The notes under the pieces were generated by a model. The model searched no databases, was not told where the DNA came from, and saw only the letters and a program-made list of their open reading frames with translations. The translations under genes were made by a program, and so were the position numbers. Positions 25,996 to 35,076 of a DNA stretch of 37,986 nucleotides are shown piece by piece. Numbering within the stretch: the first letter of the stretch is position 1; each line of letters opens with the position of its first letter. Source of the DNA: Pseudomonas fluorescens (GTDB taxonomy: Bacteria; Pseudomonadota; Gammaproteobacteria; Pseudomonadales; Pseudomonadaceae); contig NZ_LACH01000082.1 in the NCBI RefSeq assembly GCF_000968015.1, positions 1-37,986 of the forward strand, written 5' to 3'.

Positions 25996-28620
25996 ATGGT
26001 CCAGTTGTTTCGACGTCCCCAGATACTGATCCTGCTACTGATGTTTTTTGCTATTTGGCCGTTTCGTACCTGGGCTTCGGACTGGGTCGTCAGTGTGGAT
26101 GAACGCAACGGCCTGCCAATGCTGGAGCGTGGAGGCAGTCCGGCAATTGCTACGACATTCTCGTTCTTTGGGCGCAACTGGGACTGGACGTATTTGCAGA
26201 CCGAATTCAAGGTAAATACCCCTTATCGATACTCCCTTGCTGGTAAAAACAAAGCGCTGGACTTCGACTTGGCTGCGCAGATTCAGAAGCAAAACGAGCA
26301 AAAGCTGACCTGGACCTTTGCCGTGGATGCACACAGCATGAAGTCCGGCGTTTCAGGTGGCGGCATCGTCTTCGAATTCGACCCCGCTCTTTTTGCTGGA
26401 GAAATGGGCGAGCCCGCTTTGCTACCCGACAACCGCGGCTGGACCTGGGGCAATGCACAAGGGCGACGCATCGAAATGCGCTTCGAACCCGCGCTGGCGA
26501 GTGTGTACCTTGAACCGGGCAGTAAATCCGAGGTGCGTGCCTTTTTCTTCAAGAACACGATCAAACCTGGCCGCCTGGATTTCACCGCCACCTTGAGCAT
26601 TTCTGGCGATGTGGCGATCGGCCCAACCACTACCGAGCGCTTCGGGTTGTCAGACCCAAAGAGCTGGCCGACAGACAAGCTCGACTGGAAAACCTCGCCG
26701 GTCGACCTGTCCTTTCTCAACGCTCAGGAAAAACCTGCAGGCAAGCGCGGCTTCATCAAAGCCTCCGGCGAGCAATTGCTATTTGCCGACAACTCTGAGG
26801 CGCGTTTCTGGGGCACCAACCTTTCGGCCTACTCGCTGTTCCAAACGTCAGACGATGCAATCAAGCTGCAGGCCAAACGCCTGTCGGCTCTGGGCTTCAA
26901 CCTTGTTCGACTGCACCACCATGACTCGCCATGGGTCTTCCCGAACATCTTTGGCGACGGCCGGGTCACGCGCAGCACCCAGCAACTGAGCCCGGAATCG
27001 CTAAAAAAAATCGACTGGTGGATCAAGTGCCTGAAAGACGAAGGCATTTATGTGTGGCTCGATCTGCACGTCCAGCGAGTCTTTACTGAAAACGACAACA
27101 TTTTTGGCTTCGATGAATTGCCAAAGGAAGCGGGAAATTTCACCTATCTCAAGGGCTATTCCTATGTGAATCTCACCATTCAGAAAGCCATGAAGCGCTT
27201 TGCCGAAGCCTACATGACCCATGTAAACAGCTATACCGGTCTTGCCTACAAAGACGACCCGGCGATCGCCGCCGTACTGATTACCAACGAAAACGACGTC
27301 ACCAACCACTTCGGCAACGCCCTGTTGCCAGACAAGAATTTGCCGAAGCACAACCGCGTCTACATGGCAGAGGCCGAGGCTTTTGCCAAACAGCACAATC
27401 TTTCTGCAGACCAGACCTGGCGCTCCTGGGAGCCAGGCCCCTCCAAGATGTTCCTTAACGATCTGGAGCGACGTTTCAACGTCGACATGATTCAACACCT
27501 GCGTGGAATAGGCGTGAAGGTCCCCATCGCCACAACCAGTAGCTGGGGCCGCAATGGTCTGAACTCCCTGCCAGCGCTGACTGCCGGCGACGTAATAGAT
27601 GTCCATAGCTACGGGGGCTCGGGACAGATAGAGAAAAACCCGCTCTACAGCGACGGCATAGTGAATTGGATTGCCGCCGGCCAGGTCATCGGCAAACCCT
27701 TGACCGTCACCGAGTGGAACAACGAGCCCTTCCCGACGCCAGACCGGCACTCATTGCCACTCTATATCGCCGGCACCGCCCGCCATCAGGGCTGGGATGC
27801 ACTGATGCAATATGCCTACAGCCAGGAACCCCTGGGAGCCCAAGGGATGAGTGCCAACAACTGGCACGCCTATAACGACCCTGCAATGCTGGCCACCCTG
27901 CCCGCCGCCGCCTTGCTTTATCGCCGTGCAGACGTTCGCGAAGCAACAACGACCTACGTCTTCGCACCGACGCCAGGCACCCTGTTCAACCAAATGATCA
28001 CACCGGCCAACTCCGCTCTACTGCGCACAGCCATGGAGAAAGGCAAGCTGGAAATCGCGATGCCACAGACGCCGGAATTGCCTTGGTTGCAACAGAGCGT
28101 GATCCCAGGCAATGCGAAGGAATTCCATGACCCTGACCAGTCGCTGCTGGACGCCAATGCCAGCGAGTCCACGACAGACACGGGAGAGCTGAAGCGCAAC
28201 TGGAAACAAGGCATCTACACCATCAACACCCCGCGTACCCAGGCCGCTACCGGCTGGATCGGCGGCGAGTCGATCAGCCTTGGCAACATTCAGGTTCAAG
28301 TGAAGACCGCCAACGCCAGTGTGGTGGTGCAAAGTCTGGACGACGCGCCTTTGAGCCGATCGCAGGATTTACTGATTTCGTTAGGCACCCGTGCCATCCC
28401 CCAGGACGTCGACAAAATACCTTTTTACGTTGAGCCTCTCGAGGGCACGCTAACCATCCAGGCGCCGCAAGGCTTGACGCTGTTCACCCACGGCATTCTG
28501 GGGCAAATGAAGAAGCTGCCCGCGACCTACCTTGATGGCCGCTATACAATCAAGTTCGACGGATTGCAGGCGTCGAACTGGTTGTTTTTGAAAAAGGGTG
28601 TCACGCAAGCACAACCTTAG
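25996..28620 (+). CDS. Secreted clan GH-A glycoside hydrolase
   Basis: A large exported enzyme (874 aa). The signal peptide is MVQLFRRPQILILLLMFFA with cleavage near TWAS-DW. An N-terminal beta-sandwich-like part (about 30-250) precedes a TIM-barrel region with clan GH-A features: GTNLSAYSLFQ, FNLVRLHHHDSPWV, WLDLHVQ, the acid/base candidate Glu432 in LITNENDV, DVHSYGG and the nucleophile candidate Glu573 in TVTEWNNEP. A C-terminal domain follows. The family is probably a cellulase-like or mannanase-like group; the exact GH number is not recognised. Placed directly after the polymerase gene, it likely trims or degrades the polymer made here. The ATG at 25996 has AGGTAG upstream. Confidence 0.86.
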   Translation: MVQLFRRPQILILLLMFFAIWPFRTWASDWVVSVDERNGLPMLERGGSPAIATTFSFFGRNWDWTYLQTEFKVNTPYRYSLAGKNKALDFDLAAQIQKQNEQKLTWTFAVDAHSMKSGVSGGGIVFEFDPALFAGEMGEPALLPDNRGWTWGNAQGRRIEMRFEPALASVYLEPGSKSEVRAFFFKNTIKPGRLDFTATLSISGDVAIGPTTTERFGLSDPKSWPTDKLDWKTSPVDLSFLNAQEKPAGKRGFIKASGEQLLFADNSEARFWGTNLSAYSLFQTSDDAIKLQAKRLSALGFNLVRLHHHDSPWVFPNIFGDGRVTRSTQQLSPESLKKIDWWIKCLKDEGIYVWLDLHVQRVFTENDNIFGFDELPKEAGNFTYLKGYSYVNLTIQKAMKRFAEAYMTHVNSYTGLAYKDDPAIAAVLITNENDVTNHFGNALLPDKNLPKHNRVYMAEAEAFAKQHNLSADQTWRSWEPGPSKMFLNDLERRFNVDMIQHLRGIGVKVPIATTSSWGRNGLNSLPALTAGDVIDVHSYGGSGQIEKNPLYSDGIVNWIAAGQVIGKPLTVTEWNNEPFPTPDRHSLPLYIAGTARHQGWDALMQYAYSQEPLGAQGMSANNWHAYNDPAMLATLPAAALLYRRADVREATTTYVFAPTPGTLFNQMITPANSALLRTAMEKGKLEIAMPQTPELPWLQQSVIPGNAKEFHDPDQSLLDANASESTTDTGELKRNWKQGIYTINTPRTQAATGWIGGESISLGNIQVQVKTANASVVVQSLDDAPLSRSQDLLISLGTRAIPQDVDKIPFYVEPLEGTLTIQAPQGLTLFTHGILGQMKKLPATYLDGRYTIKFDGLQASNWLFLKKGVTQAQP

Positions 28621-28647
28621 GCGATGCGCAGCCGACCTCAACTTGAT

Positions 28648-28673
28648 GGAACAACACCTTGCGGTGTTGTTCC
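28648..28673. terminator. Bidirectional hairpin between convergent genes
   Basis: A perfect 11-bp stem, GGAACAACACC with GGTGTTGTTCC and a 4-base loop, lies midway between the stop codons of the glycosidase (28620, plus) and the phosphoethanolamine-transferase-like gene (28685, minus). No long T run follows, but the symmetry and position suit a shared terminator. Confidence 0.7.
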
Positions 28674-28684
28674 GCGAGGGCTAT

Positions 28685-30331
28685 TTAAAGGGCGTCAAAA
28701 TCAAACGATGGAACATAGCCTGCGCCAAGCAGATGTGGACATTTCGACGATACAAAATCATCGCTTAATAAATCATCCGAACTTTTGTAGTTATTCGTAA
28801 AAACCCCTGTGATATTTAAAAGCGTATGAGGCAAGGACGACATGCTGACTTTCTGGCTTTCTCTTTCCTTCAGCTTTAAAAGCTTGAGCGATTGCGGGCT
28901 TGAAACATTATCGGATGCCCAGATGAATGCCGACACCGGGAGGTCATATTTATTGCCAATCCCATGACCCAAGAGCCCCCGACTGTCATCCATCATGTTT
29001 TCACCATGATCCGATGAATAAAACAGGACAGATGGCTTTTTGCTTGATTTCAATTGATCAATAAGGGTGCTTAACAGCCAGTCAGTATACAAAATACTAT
29101 TGTCATACTCTGCGGTGATTTTGTCTTTGAAGCTGTCTGTTGCCGGCTTGAACTTATCGAACTGCTCTGGGTATCGGCGTGAATACTCGAAATGACTACC
29201 CTTGACATGAATGAAGATGACTTTCTTTTGTGCGTCACTTTTATTGAGTATTTCTTCATATTCTGTAATCAATGCTCCATCATAGCTTCTCTCAAAATAT
29301 TGACGGTATTGTGCCTCTGCAGCTATTTGTGGAATTATTCCGCCGAAACTATCAACCTCCTGTACAGACAACCAATAAGTCATGTACCCAGCTGCCCTAT
29401 ATATACCCACCAATGATTTGGTTGACGCAATGGCGTCCCAATCTGATATAGGCTCAAGGCTCAGCATTGAAGGAACCGCGAACGAGGTATAAGGGGCTGT
29501 CGTGCAGATCTGATTAAACTTGAAAATCCCCGCCTGCTTACCGAGATTCGGCGTAGTTTCCTTGTTATAACCATAGAGGGACCAGTTCTGCGGCCGTGAT
29601 GACTCACCGATGACAAAAACAATGGTTTCTATATTTGATTGATCCGACAGGCTGGTTATTTTTACCTCAGATTCCCGACGGCGCTTGATAAGCTCCCCCG
29701 TCCCCAAATACAAATTTGCAGTAAGGGTAATTTGCGACAAATAACCTGCTGGCGTGCTTTGATCTTTTGCCAGGAGATCCATGACTGCAGATTTCCCGAA
29801 AGAATTAAGCTTGACGGTTTTATAAAAATACGCCCCATACCCCACGACCAAGGCGCTGACAACCAAAACAAAAACACCTTTGTTTTTATAGAATTCGCGC
29901 TTATGCAGGCCGACTAATCCAGCCCCATAGCAAAATATCAAAATCACCAAAACGATACTGATGGGCTGCCAATAGGTCGGCAGAAACTCGCGGGCCTCCT
30001 GAAAGTTTGTCAAACCAATAAATATATAGGCAGCTGTTAATCTCGAGTTGAAATTCAAAACCAAAAAGAGGTCTATGGCTGCTACCAAATAGAATGGCAG
30101 TAGAATGAGGTGAACCTTGAATTGATTGGATGAAATGAATCTAATTGCCAACAGCCACAACACCGACATGCCAAGGGTGTAAACGACCAATAAATCAATT
30201 TTAGAGTATTGATAGTTTGTTAGCGTTCTAACAATCAACGGCGACAACAGAAATGACCACAACACTAAATTTGGCCATTCTGCTTTAAATATTTTTAATG
30301 AGTAATCGATAACTTTGGCAGAGTTTTTCAT
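28685..30331 (-). CDS. Phosphoethanolamine transferase-like sulfatase-fold membrane enzyme
   Basis: A 548-aa protein in the EptA/CptA phosphoethanolamine (PEtN) transferase group. Five N-terminal membrane helices occupy roughly residues 20-190. The periplasmic alkaline-phosphatase-fold domain has FVIGESSRPQNWSLYGYNKE, the metal and substrate blocks FIHVKGSHFEYSRRYPEQF and YSSDHGENMMDDS, and HGIGNKYDLPVSAFIW. The nucleophile position, usually Thr in GETxR of EptA enzymes, reads GESSR here. It is the only gene of its orientation between the glycosidase and galE, and is strikingly AT-rich, suggesting separate acquisition. PEtN decoration of the exopolysaccharide, rather than lipid A, is suggested by position alone. 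Confidence 0.88.
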   Translation of the reverse strand: MKNSAKVIDYSLKIFKAEWPNLVLWSFLLSPLIVRTLTNYQYSKIDLLVVYTLGMSVLWLLAIRFISSNQFKVHLILLPFYLVAAIDLFLVLNFNSRLTAAYIFIGLTNFQEAREFLPTYWQPISIVLVILIFCYGAGLVGLHKREFYKNKGVFVLVVSALVVGYGAYFYKTVKLNSFGKSAVMDLLAKDQSTPAGYLSQITLTANLYLGTGELIKRRRESEVKITSLSDQSNIETIVFVIGESSRPQNWSLYGYNKETTPNLGKQAGIFKFNQICTTAPYTSFAVPSMLSLEPISDWDAIASTKSLVGIYRAAGYMTYWLSVQEVDSFGGIIPQIAAEAQYRQYFERSYDGALITEYEEILNKSDAQKKVIFIHVKGSHFEYSRRYPEQFDKFKPATDSFKDKITAEYDNSILYTDWLLSTLIDQLKSSKKPSVLFYSSDHGENMMDDSRGLLGHGIGNKYDLPVSAFIWASDNVSSPQSLKLLKLKERESQKVSMSSLPHTLLNITGVFTNNYKSSDDLLSDDFVSSKCPHLLGAGYVPSFDFDAL

Positions 30332-30532
30332 TTGATAATTATTCTCGCAGGTTACCCATATGCCTCCTCAGAGGGTAGCTCCAATTGGCGCGTTCGCTGT
30401 ATCGTGTTCGAAATATTCTCTCCTTTGGCGTTCCAAACGTAGCGAGCCTCGGCTATTAATGGTCAGGTGGATCGCGTTGTCGTTGCAATCTGCGCTTGCA
30501 CAGCAATAGTGCCCAGGAAATCGGAGATCAGG

Positions 30533-31510
30533 ATGAAATTTTTGGTGGTGGGTGGCGCGGGTTATATCGGCTCGCACATGGTGAAGCAGCTACTGAGTGC
30601 AGGTCACGAACTTGTGGTGGCAGACAATTTCTCAACGGGTTATCGCAGCGCGTTGAGTGGCGGGACATTGGTCGAACTGGATATAGCCGACGCGCAAGCC
30701 CTGGACACCCTGTTTGCGGGGCACCACTTCGATGCCGTGTTCCACTTCGCCTCTTTTATACAGGTGGGCGAATCCGTCGCTGAACCTGCCAAGTACTATC
30801 AGAACAACGTCGCCGCCACCCTGACGCTGCTCCAGGCGATGGTTCGCGCCGGGGTTAAACACTTCATTTTTTCCTCGACCGCCGCCGTCTACGGCGACCC
30901 GGTGTATGTACCCATCGACGAGGAGCATCCCAAGGCCGCGATCAACCCTTATGGTCGCAGCAAGTGGATGGTGGAGCAGATGCTTGAAGATTTCGACCGC
31001 GCCTATGGGCTGAAATCGGTCTGCCTGCGCTACTTCAACGCCGCCGGAGCAGACCCTGAAGGACAGTTAGGTGAACGCCATGAACCGGAAACCCACCTGC
31101 TGCCCCTGATCCTGCAAGCAGCCTCTGGACGGCGCGCAACCATCACCGTCTATGGCCGTGATTACGACACACCTGACGGCACTTGCATTCGCGACTACGT
31201 CCACGTTGTCGACCTCGTTGCCGCTCACGCGCTTGCTGTGGATTATCTGCTGGCAGGAGGTGCAAGCACGGCGTTCAACCTCGGTAACGGTCAAGGTTTC
31301 TCAGTACAGCAAGTGATAGATATCGCGCGCTACGTGACCGGCCAGGATATCTCTGTCATCGACGCGCCACGTCGCGCGGGCGATCCACCACGCCTTGTGG
31401 CCGATCCCCGCAGGGCCAACACATTACTTGGCTGGGAACCGCAATTTGGCTCACTTGAACAGATAGTGGCGCACGCCTGGAGCTGGGAGCAGAAGTACCC
31501 TTGGCACTGA
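30533..31510 (+). CDS. galE: UDP-glucose 4-epimerase
   Basis: A 325-aa short-chain dehydrogenase-type epimerase that interconverts UDP-glucose and UDP-galactose in the cytosol, supplying a donor for the repeat unit. The NAD-binding motif GGAGYIGSH is at residues 7-15. The catalytic SSTAAVYG (Ser/Thr) and YGRSKWMVEQ (Tyr-x-x-x-Lys) motifs, the RYFNAAGA block and the CIRDYVHVVDL signature are all present. The ATG at 30533 is chosen because GGAGATCAGG precedes it; upstream in-frame starts lack a site. Divergent from the PEtN-transferase-like gene with a 201-bp gap. Confidence 0.93.
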   Translation: MKFLVVGGAGYIGSHMVKQLLSAGHELVVADNFSTGYRSALSGGTLVELDIADAQALDTLFAGHHFDAVFHFASFIQVGESVAEPAKYYQNNVAATLTLLQAMVRAGVKHFIFSSTAAVYGDPVYVPIDEEHPKAAINPYGRSKWMVEQMLEDFDRAYGLKSVCLRYFNAAGADPEGQLGERHEPETHLLPLILQAASGRRATITVYGRDYDTPDGTCIRDYVHVVDLVAAHALAVDYLLAGGASTAFNLGNGQGFSVQQVIDIARYVTGQDISVIDAPRRAGDPPRLVADPRRANTLLGWEPQFGSLEQIVAHAWSWEQKYPWH

Positions 31511-31513
31511 CCG

Positions 31514-31536
31514 TCGGCGCTAGCCAATAGCGCCGA
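31514..31536. terminator. Bidirectional hairpin between galE and the kinase gene
   Basis: A perfect 9-bp GC-rich stem, TCGGCGCTA with TAGCGCCGA and a 5-base loop, lies in the 44 bp between two convergent stop codons. Little T-rich sequence follows on either side. Confidence 0.6.
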
Positions 31537-31554
31537 TCTCCTGCGGGTGATGCT

Positions 31555-32343
31555 CTAGTAGTAAGAGCGGTTTTCGGGCTCGGCTTTGTTCAACACCGTG
31601 CCAATCAGGTTGGCTGTCCCAAGATGATGCAGGCTTTCCTCGATCTCTTTCTTGCTATTCAAGCCATTAGCGACAACGAGCAGGACGCAGTCGAACCTGG
31701 GCAAGACGTTAATCACATCATCCGAACTCAACAACGGCGGCAAGTCGAAAATCACGATGCGTGAGTTGTAGCGCTCGCGCAGATCAGCAATCAAATGGCT
31801 CACTGCAGGCGATGACAACACCTCGGTGGAAAGAGGAATCGGCTCACGCGTCGGCAGGACTACAAAGCGCGGCAAGGTCGGATTGACCAGTACTTCTTGC
31901 AGTTCAGCTTCATCGGCCAACAATTCATTAAGCGATTTATCCATCGGCAGACCCAGATACTCACCCACCTTCGGACGACGCAAGTCGAAGTCCACCAGTA
32001 ACGCCGTCTTGGTCGTGTGATGCGCGATACTCATTGCCAGGTTTATAGCCAACACCGTCTTGCCTGCCTCTGGAGTCGGCGAGGTGATGGCGAGCGTGCG
32101 CCAGCCATTTTCTTCCATGATCTTTAGCACTTGTGTACGCAGTAGATCGAATGCCCCGCCCATATTCGAATTTTTGTTGTAAGCCACAATACGGTGGCGC
32201 TCAAGGTGATCGGGTCGCAAAGGTACAACTTTGGTTTGCACATAACTGAGTGCATTCAGACCTGTGGACTGCGCGGTCGGTGTCATGGCTTTTGACGAGG
32301 TCTGTTGCTCGGCTTTTTCGGTATCGGGATTGAACATTTCCAT
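31555..32343 (-). CDS. Tyrosine-kinase-like ATPase of the exopolysaccharide export operon
   Basis: A 262-aa cytoplasmic ATPase of the BY-kinase (CpsD/CapB, Wzc C-terminal) type. It couples to the adjacent chain-length protein to control polymer length and export. Walker A is SPTPEAGKTVLAINLA, slightly unusual in having Glu-Ala before GK. Walker A' is LLVDFDLRRPKV and Walker B is VIFDLPPLL. The C terminus ends in a double Tyr (NRSYY), far shorter than the multi-Tyr tail of classical Wzc, so autophosphorylation may be limited. It is a separate gene, 11 bp after the chain-length gene, as in exosortase-associated loci. Confidence 0.88.
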   Translation of the reverse strand: MEMFNPDTEKAEQQTSSKAMTPTAQSTGLNALSYVQTKVVPLRPDHLERHRIVAYNKNSNMGGAFDLLRTQVLKIMEENGWRTLAITSPTPEAGKTVLAINLAMSIAHHTTKTALLVDFDLRRPKVGEYLGLPMDKSLNELLADEAELQEVLVNPTLPRFVVLPTREPIPLSTEVLSSPAVSHLIADLRERYNSRIVIFDLPPLLSSDDVINVLPRFDCVLLVVANGLNSKKEIEESLHHLGTANLIGTVLNKAEPENRSYY

Positions 32344-32354
32344 GGCTATATTCC

Positions 32355-33914
32355 TTATGCAAACCGGCCCAGAGCTTTAAACATCAGAAGATCCAGAGGC
32401 ATGTAGAGGAAGTGCAGGAGCACCAGAAAGATCGCGATTGTCGCGACTCCACAGACGATCAATAGCGTTCGCCACTTCCTGCGGCGTGCCAGTTCAGCCT
32501 TGGTGTGAATGTAGGGAATGGAAACCAATACACGTCTACCCAGCACGGCGGCCAAGGCCTGGGCACCGCGCACACGCTGACTCATCATCTCGAGGAGCAT
32601 CACCAATGCGCCAGCACCCACCGGGGCAAGCAAGAAACCCATGGCAACCACTTTTTTACGGTTCGGCCGTACTGGCTTCTCGGGCATCAGCGGTGACTCC
32701 AGAAGAACAAAACGCTCGGCTTTGTTTTCCTGCTCCAGACTTTCGGAAATTTTCGCACTCATTTCCTTCGTGCGAATCTCCTCATATTTTTTACGAGCAT
32801 TATCATGGTCACGCATCACCGTGACCAAGCCGCGCTCGACTTGCGGCGTCTCAAGAATTTGTGCCTCGTATTCGGCTATTTTGCTGAGTATTTGCTGCTT
32901 TTGATCGGCCAACGACTTGATACGTGCTTCTGCTGCGGAGATCCGCGCCTGGGCCTTGGCAACGTCCAGGTTGACCGACGCTGCACCATCAGCACCTTTG
33001 CCAGCCTCAAGTGCAGCAATTTTGCGTTTGACGGCACGCACGTCAGGGTGGGCTTGCGTATACAGCGACTGCAACCGGGTGTACTCGGCTTTGAGGCTAG
33101 CCAGATCCTGTGGTTTATCAACTGCCGCACCGGGTGCTCCAGGCTTGGTCGCTAGCCCGGCATTCGCGGCGGAAAGCTCCAACTCATTGAAGCGCAACTC
33201 CTCACGGGCAGTTTTGTAGTCACGGTCGACCTCCTTGAGCTCGGTTTCGGCGCGCGTCAACATATTCATGCGCAGCTCTTGATGCTCGGGCAGCGCGTTG
33301 CTGTGTGCCTGTTTGAAGTCCGCCAACCGGTTCTCAAGGGCTTCCAGTTCCACCCTGAGTTTGTCCGCCTCCTGCGTCAGGAACTCTGTCGTTTCACTGG
33401 CGCGCTCGGTGCGCTGCTTGATGTTTTCATCCAGAAACAGCGTCACCAGCTCCTTGGCAACTTTGTTCGCAATCTCTGGCTCCCTGTGTTCAAAGGAAAG
33501 ACGGAAAGCAATCGTCACCTCTCCGCGCCCCTTAACGGCAGCGCTGACCAGGGAGACCACAATCGCATTGCGCATTTCTTCGATCTTCTCGGTAACGCTC
33601 AGTTGCCGACTTTGCGAAGCAAAAAGATTGTATTTGTTGATGATCCCCTCCAGATGCTCACGGGTCATCACGCGCTGGCGAATGACTTCGATGCGCTCAT
33701 CGGCAAAGGTATTGTTGTTGGCCGACACCAGGTCTGGCGAAATCTGCTGAGACTCCACCAGAATCGTGCCGGATGACTCATAGGTCGGCGGGAGAGAGAT
33801 CGCTACCGCTATGCACACGCCCAGTATGACCACGAAACTCACGATCAACAGCAGGGCGTGGTGCTTGATGATAGCTAGGTAGTCGTTGAACGACATTTCG
33901 TATTCAGAGGCCAT
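32355..33914 (-). CDS. GumC/Wzc-like polysaccharide chain-length determinant
   Basis: A 519-aa inner-membrane co-polymerase. A Wzz-type N-terminal membrane helix (about residues 20-38) is followed by a long coiled-coil periplasmic domain (about 140-400), with a GNVR-like region around residue 370. A second helix (VVAMGFLLAPVGAGALVMLL) and a third near the C terminus complete it. No kinase domain is fused; it is a separate gene. The ATG at 33914 is preferred over a GTG three codons upstream because of GTGAGAAAT upstream. It lies 20 bp after the beta-barrel gene. It would bridge polymerase, kinase and outer-membrane exit. Confidence 0.9.
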   Translation of the reverse strand: MASEYEMSFNDYLAIIKHHALLLIVSFVVILGVCIAVAISLPPTYESSGTILVESQQISPDLVSANNNTFADERIEVIRQRVMTREHLEGIINKYNLFASQSRQLSVTEKIEEMRNAIVVSLVSAAVKGRGEVTIAFRLSFEHREPEIANKVAKELVTLFLDENIKQRTERASETTEFLTQEADKLRVELEALENRLADFKQAHSNALPEHQELRMNMLTRAETELKEVDRDYKTAREELRFNELELSAANAGLATKPGAPGAAVDKPQDLASLKAEYTRLQSLYTQAHPDVRAVKRKIAALEAGKGADGAASVNLDVAKAQARISAAEARIKSLADQKQQILSKIAEYEAQILETPQVERGLVTVMRDHDNARKKYEEIRTKEMSAKISESLEQENKAERFVLLESPLMPEKPVRPNRKKVVAMGFLLAPVGAGALVMLLEMMSQRVRGAQALAAVLGRRVLVSIPYIHTKAELARRRKWRTLLIVCGVATIAIFLVLLHFLYMPLDLLMFKALGRFA

Positions 33915-33934
33915 ATTTCTCACACAGCTGAATG

Positions 33935-35050
33935 TCAGAGACCGGGATAACTATAAGTCAGCATCAGCCCGACGACGTTTGCAGTGGCATCCGGCAAGCC
34001 ATCTTGCTGGCGTTGTTTGTATGTGTAGGATAGGCGTGCAATCCAAAAAGGCGAGAGTTCTTGGCTAAACCAGGCACTGTAATTTTTCAGGGTATTAGGC
34101 GTCCGGCCTTTGGCGTCTTGCCAGGAGGCATCGAAACCGGTGCGCCGGGTCTCGTCGACGGCATAGCTCCATGTTCCCCTCAGGGCATCAACCTCGACGA
34201 AACCACCGTCCCCGCTGGCGAGAGTGCTACGACTGGCGTCGATGCTGGTATCAATACGCTCACCGGCATATTGCAACAATAAACCGCCCTGGCCTTTGGG
34301 CCCGCTACCTGTGCCGGAGACTTGGTTGAGACCTACGTAGGCCGTCCCCTTAAACCGCTCGGAGAGTTGGACATTCAAGCCGACCGTGGGGGTGTAGCTG
34401 TTTGAGGAAGCCACCGCAGATCCCTGCTCCGGCTCATAGCGCCTCACGCCAAGACGGGTGAACAGCTCGACCTGCTCACTCCATGCATAGTTCCAGCTGA
34501 AGCGGGTCGCCAGCTCGTCATAGTTGGTCAGTGTATTAATATCGTAAGTGACATGAGTGTAGTCAGTCTCGTTCACCAGGGTGCTTCGCTCGCTGAGAGC
34601 AGTGCTCCAGTTGCCGCCCACCAGATACATCTTTTGCGTTCCATCGGAGGCAACTACGCCGGTTTCCTGAACCACCGTGGAAAGCGTAGAGTTTTCTTCA
34701 TATCTCGCCGTGAGTCCAAAAGCACCCGTTTCGGTCTCGCGCTGCCACCCTAGCTTTAACCTGGGGTCTTCACGGTCCGAAACGATGGACGTATCCGACG
34801 AACGCACGACATTTACCCCGAGACCGAACTGGAACTCATCCCGTCCGGAAGTACCCACGAGGCTGTAATCGGGGGCGATGATGGTACGGGTCACCCCCTT
34901 CTCATCACTCGTGAGCAGCAGTGGGTTGCTGTCGTACTCGACCGTCGAAGGCACTGCTATTGCTGATTGCCAAGTAGCAGCATAGGCCATGTCCGAACAC
35001 GACAAAGCCAGGATTGCCGTCGCAACCCCGGTAGTTCGAAATCCAAGCAA
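33935..35050 (-). CDS. Outer-membrane beta-barrel protein of the export operon
   Basis: A protein of about 371 aa with a signal peptide (MLGFRTTGVATAILALSCSDMAYA) and alternating-residue strands throughout, for example FQFGLGVNVVRS and AFGLTARYEENSTLS. It ends in a Leu (TYSYPGL), a typical barrel C terminus. It resembles the BBP2-like or exosortase-associated TIGR03016-type barrels found beside short Wza-like proteins. It is likely the outer-membrane pore, partnering the export protein. The start is a TTG at 35050, chosen for AGGGA six bases upstream; a TTG 24 bases earlier lacks a ribosome site. It follows the export gene by 26 bp. Confidence 0.78.
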   Translation of the reverse strand: MLGFRTTGVATAILALSCSDMAYAATWQSAIAVPSTVEYDSNPLLLTSDEKGVTRTIIAPDYSLVGTSGRDEFQFGLGVNVVRSSDTSIVSDREDPRLKLGWQRETETGAFGLTARYEENSTLSTVVQETGVVASDGTQKMYLVGGNWSTALSERSTLVNETDYTHVTYDINTLTNYDELATRFSWNYAWSEQVELFTRLGVRRYEPEQGSAVASSNSYTPTVGLNVQLSERFKGTAYVGLNQVSGTGSGPKGQGGLLLQYAGERIDTSIDASRSTLASGDGGFVEVDALRGTWSYAVDETRRTGFDASWQDAKGRTPNTLKNYSAWFSQELSPFWIARLSYTYKQRQQDGLPDATANVVGLMLTYSYPGL

Positions 35051-35076
35051 AGTAATCCCTAGTGCCTCGCACAAGG

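Noticed and set aside
27001..27750. A 249-codon minus-strand frame in the glycosidase gene
   Set aside because: The plus-strand frame carries both GH-A catalytic motifs within this same stretch; the minus-strand frame has none.
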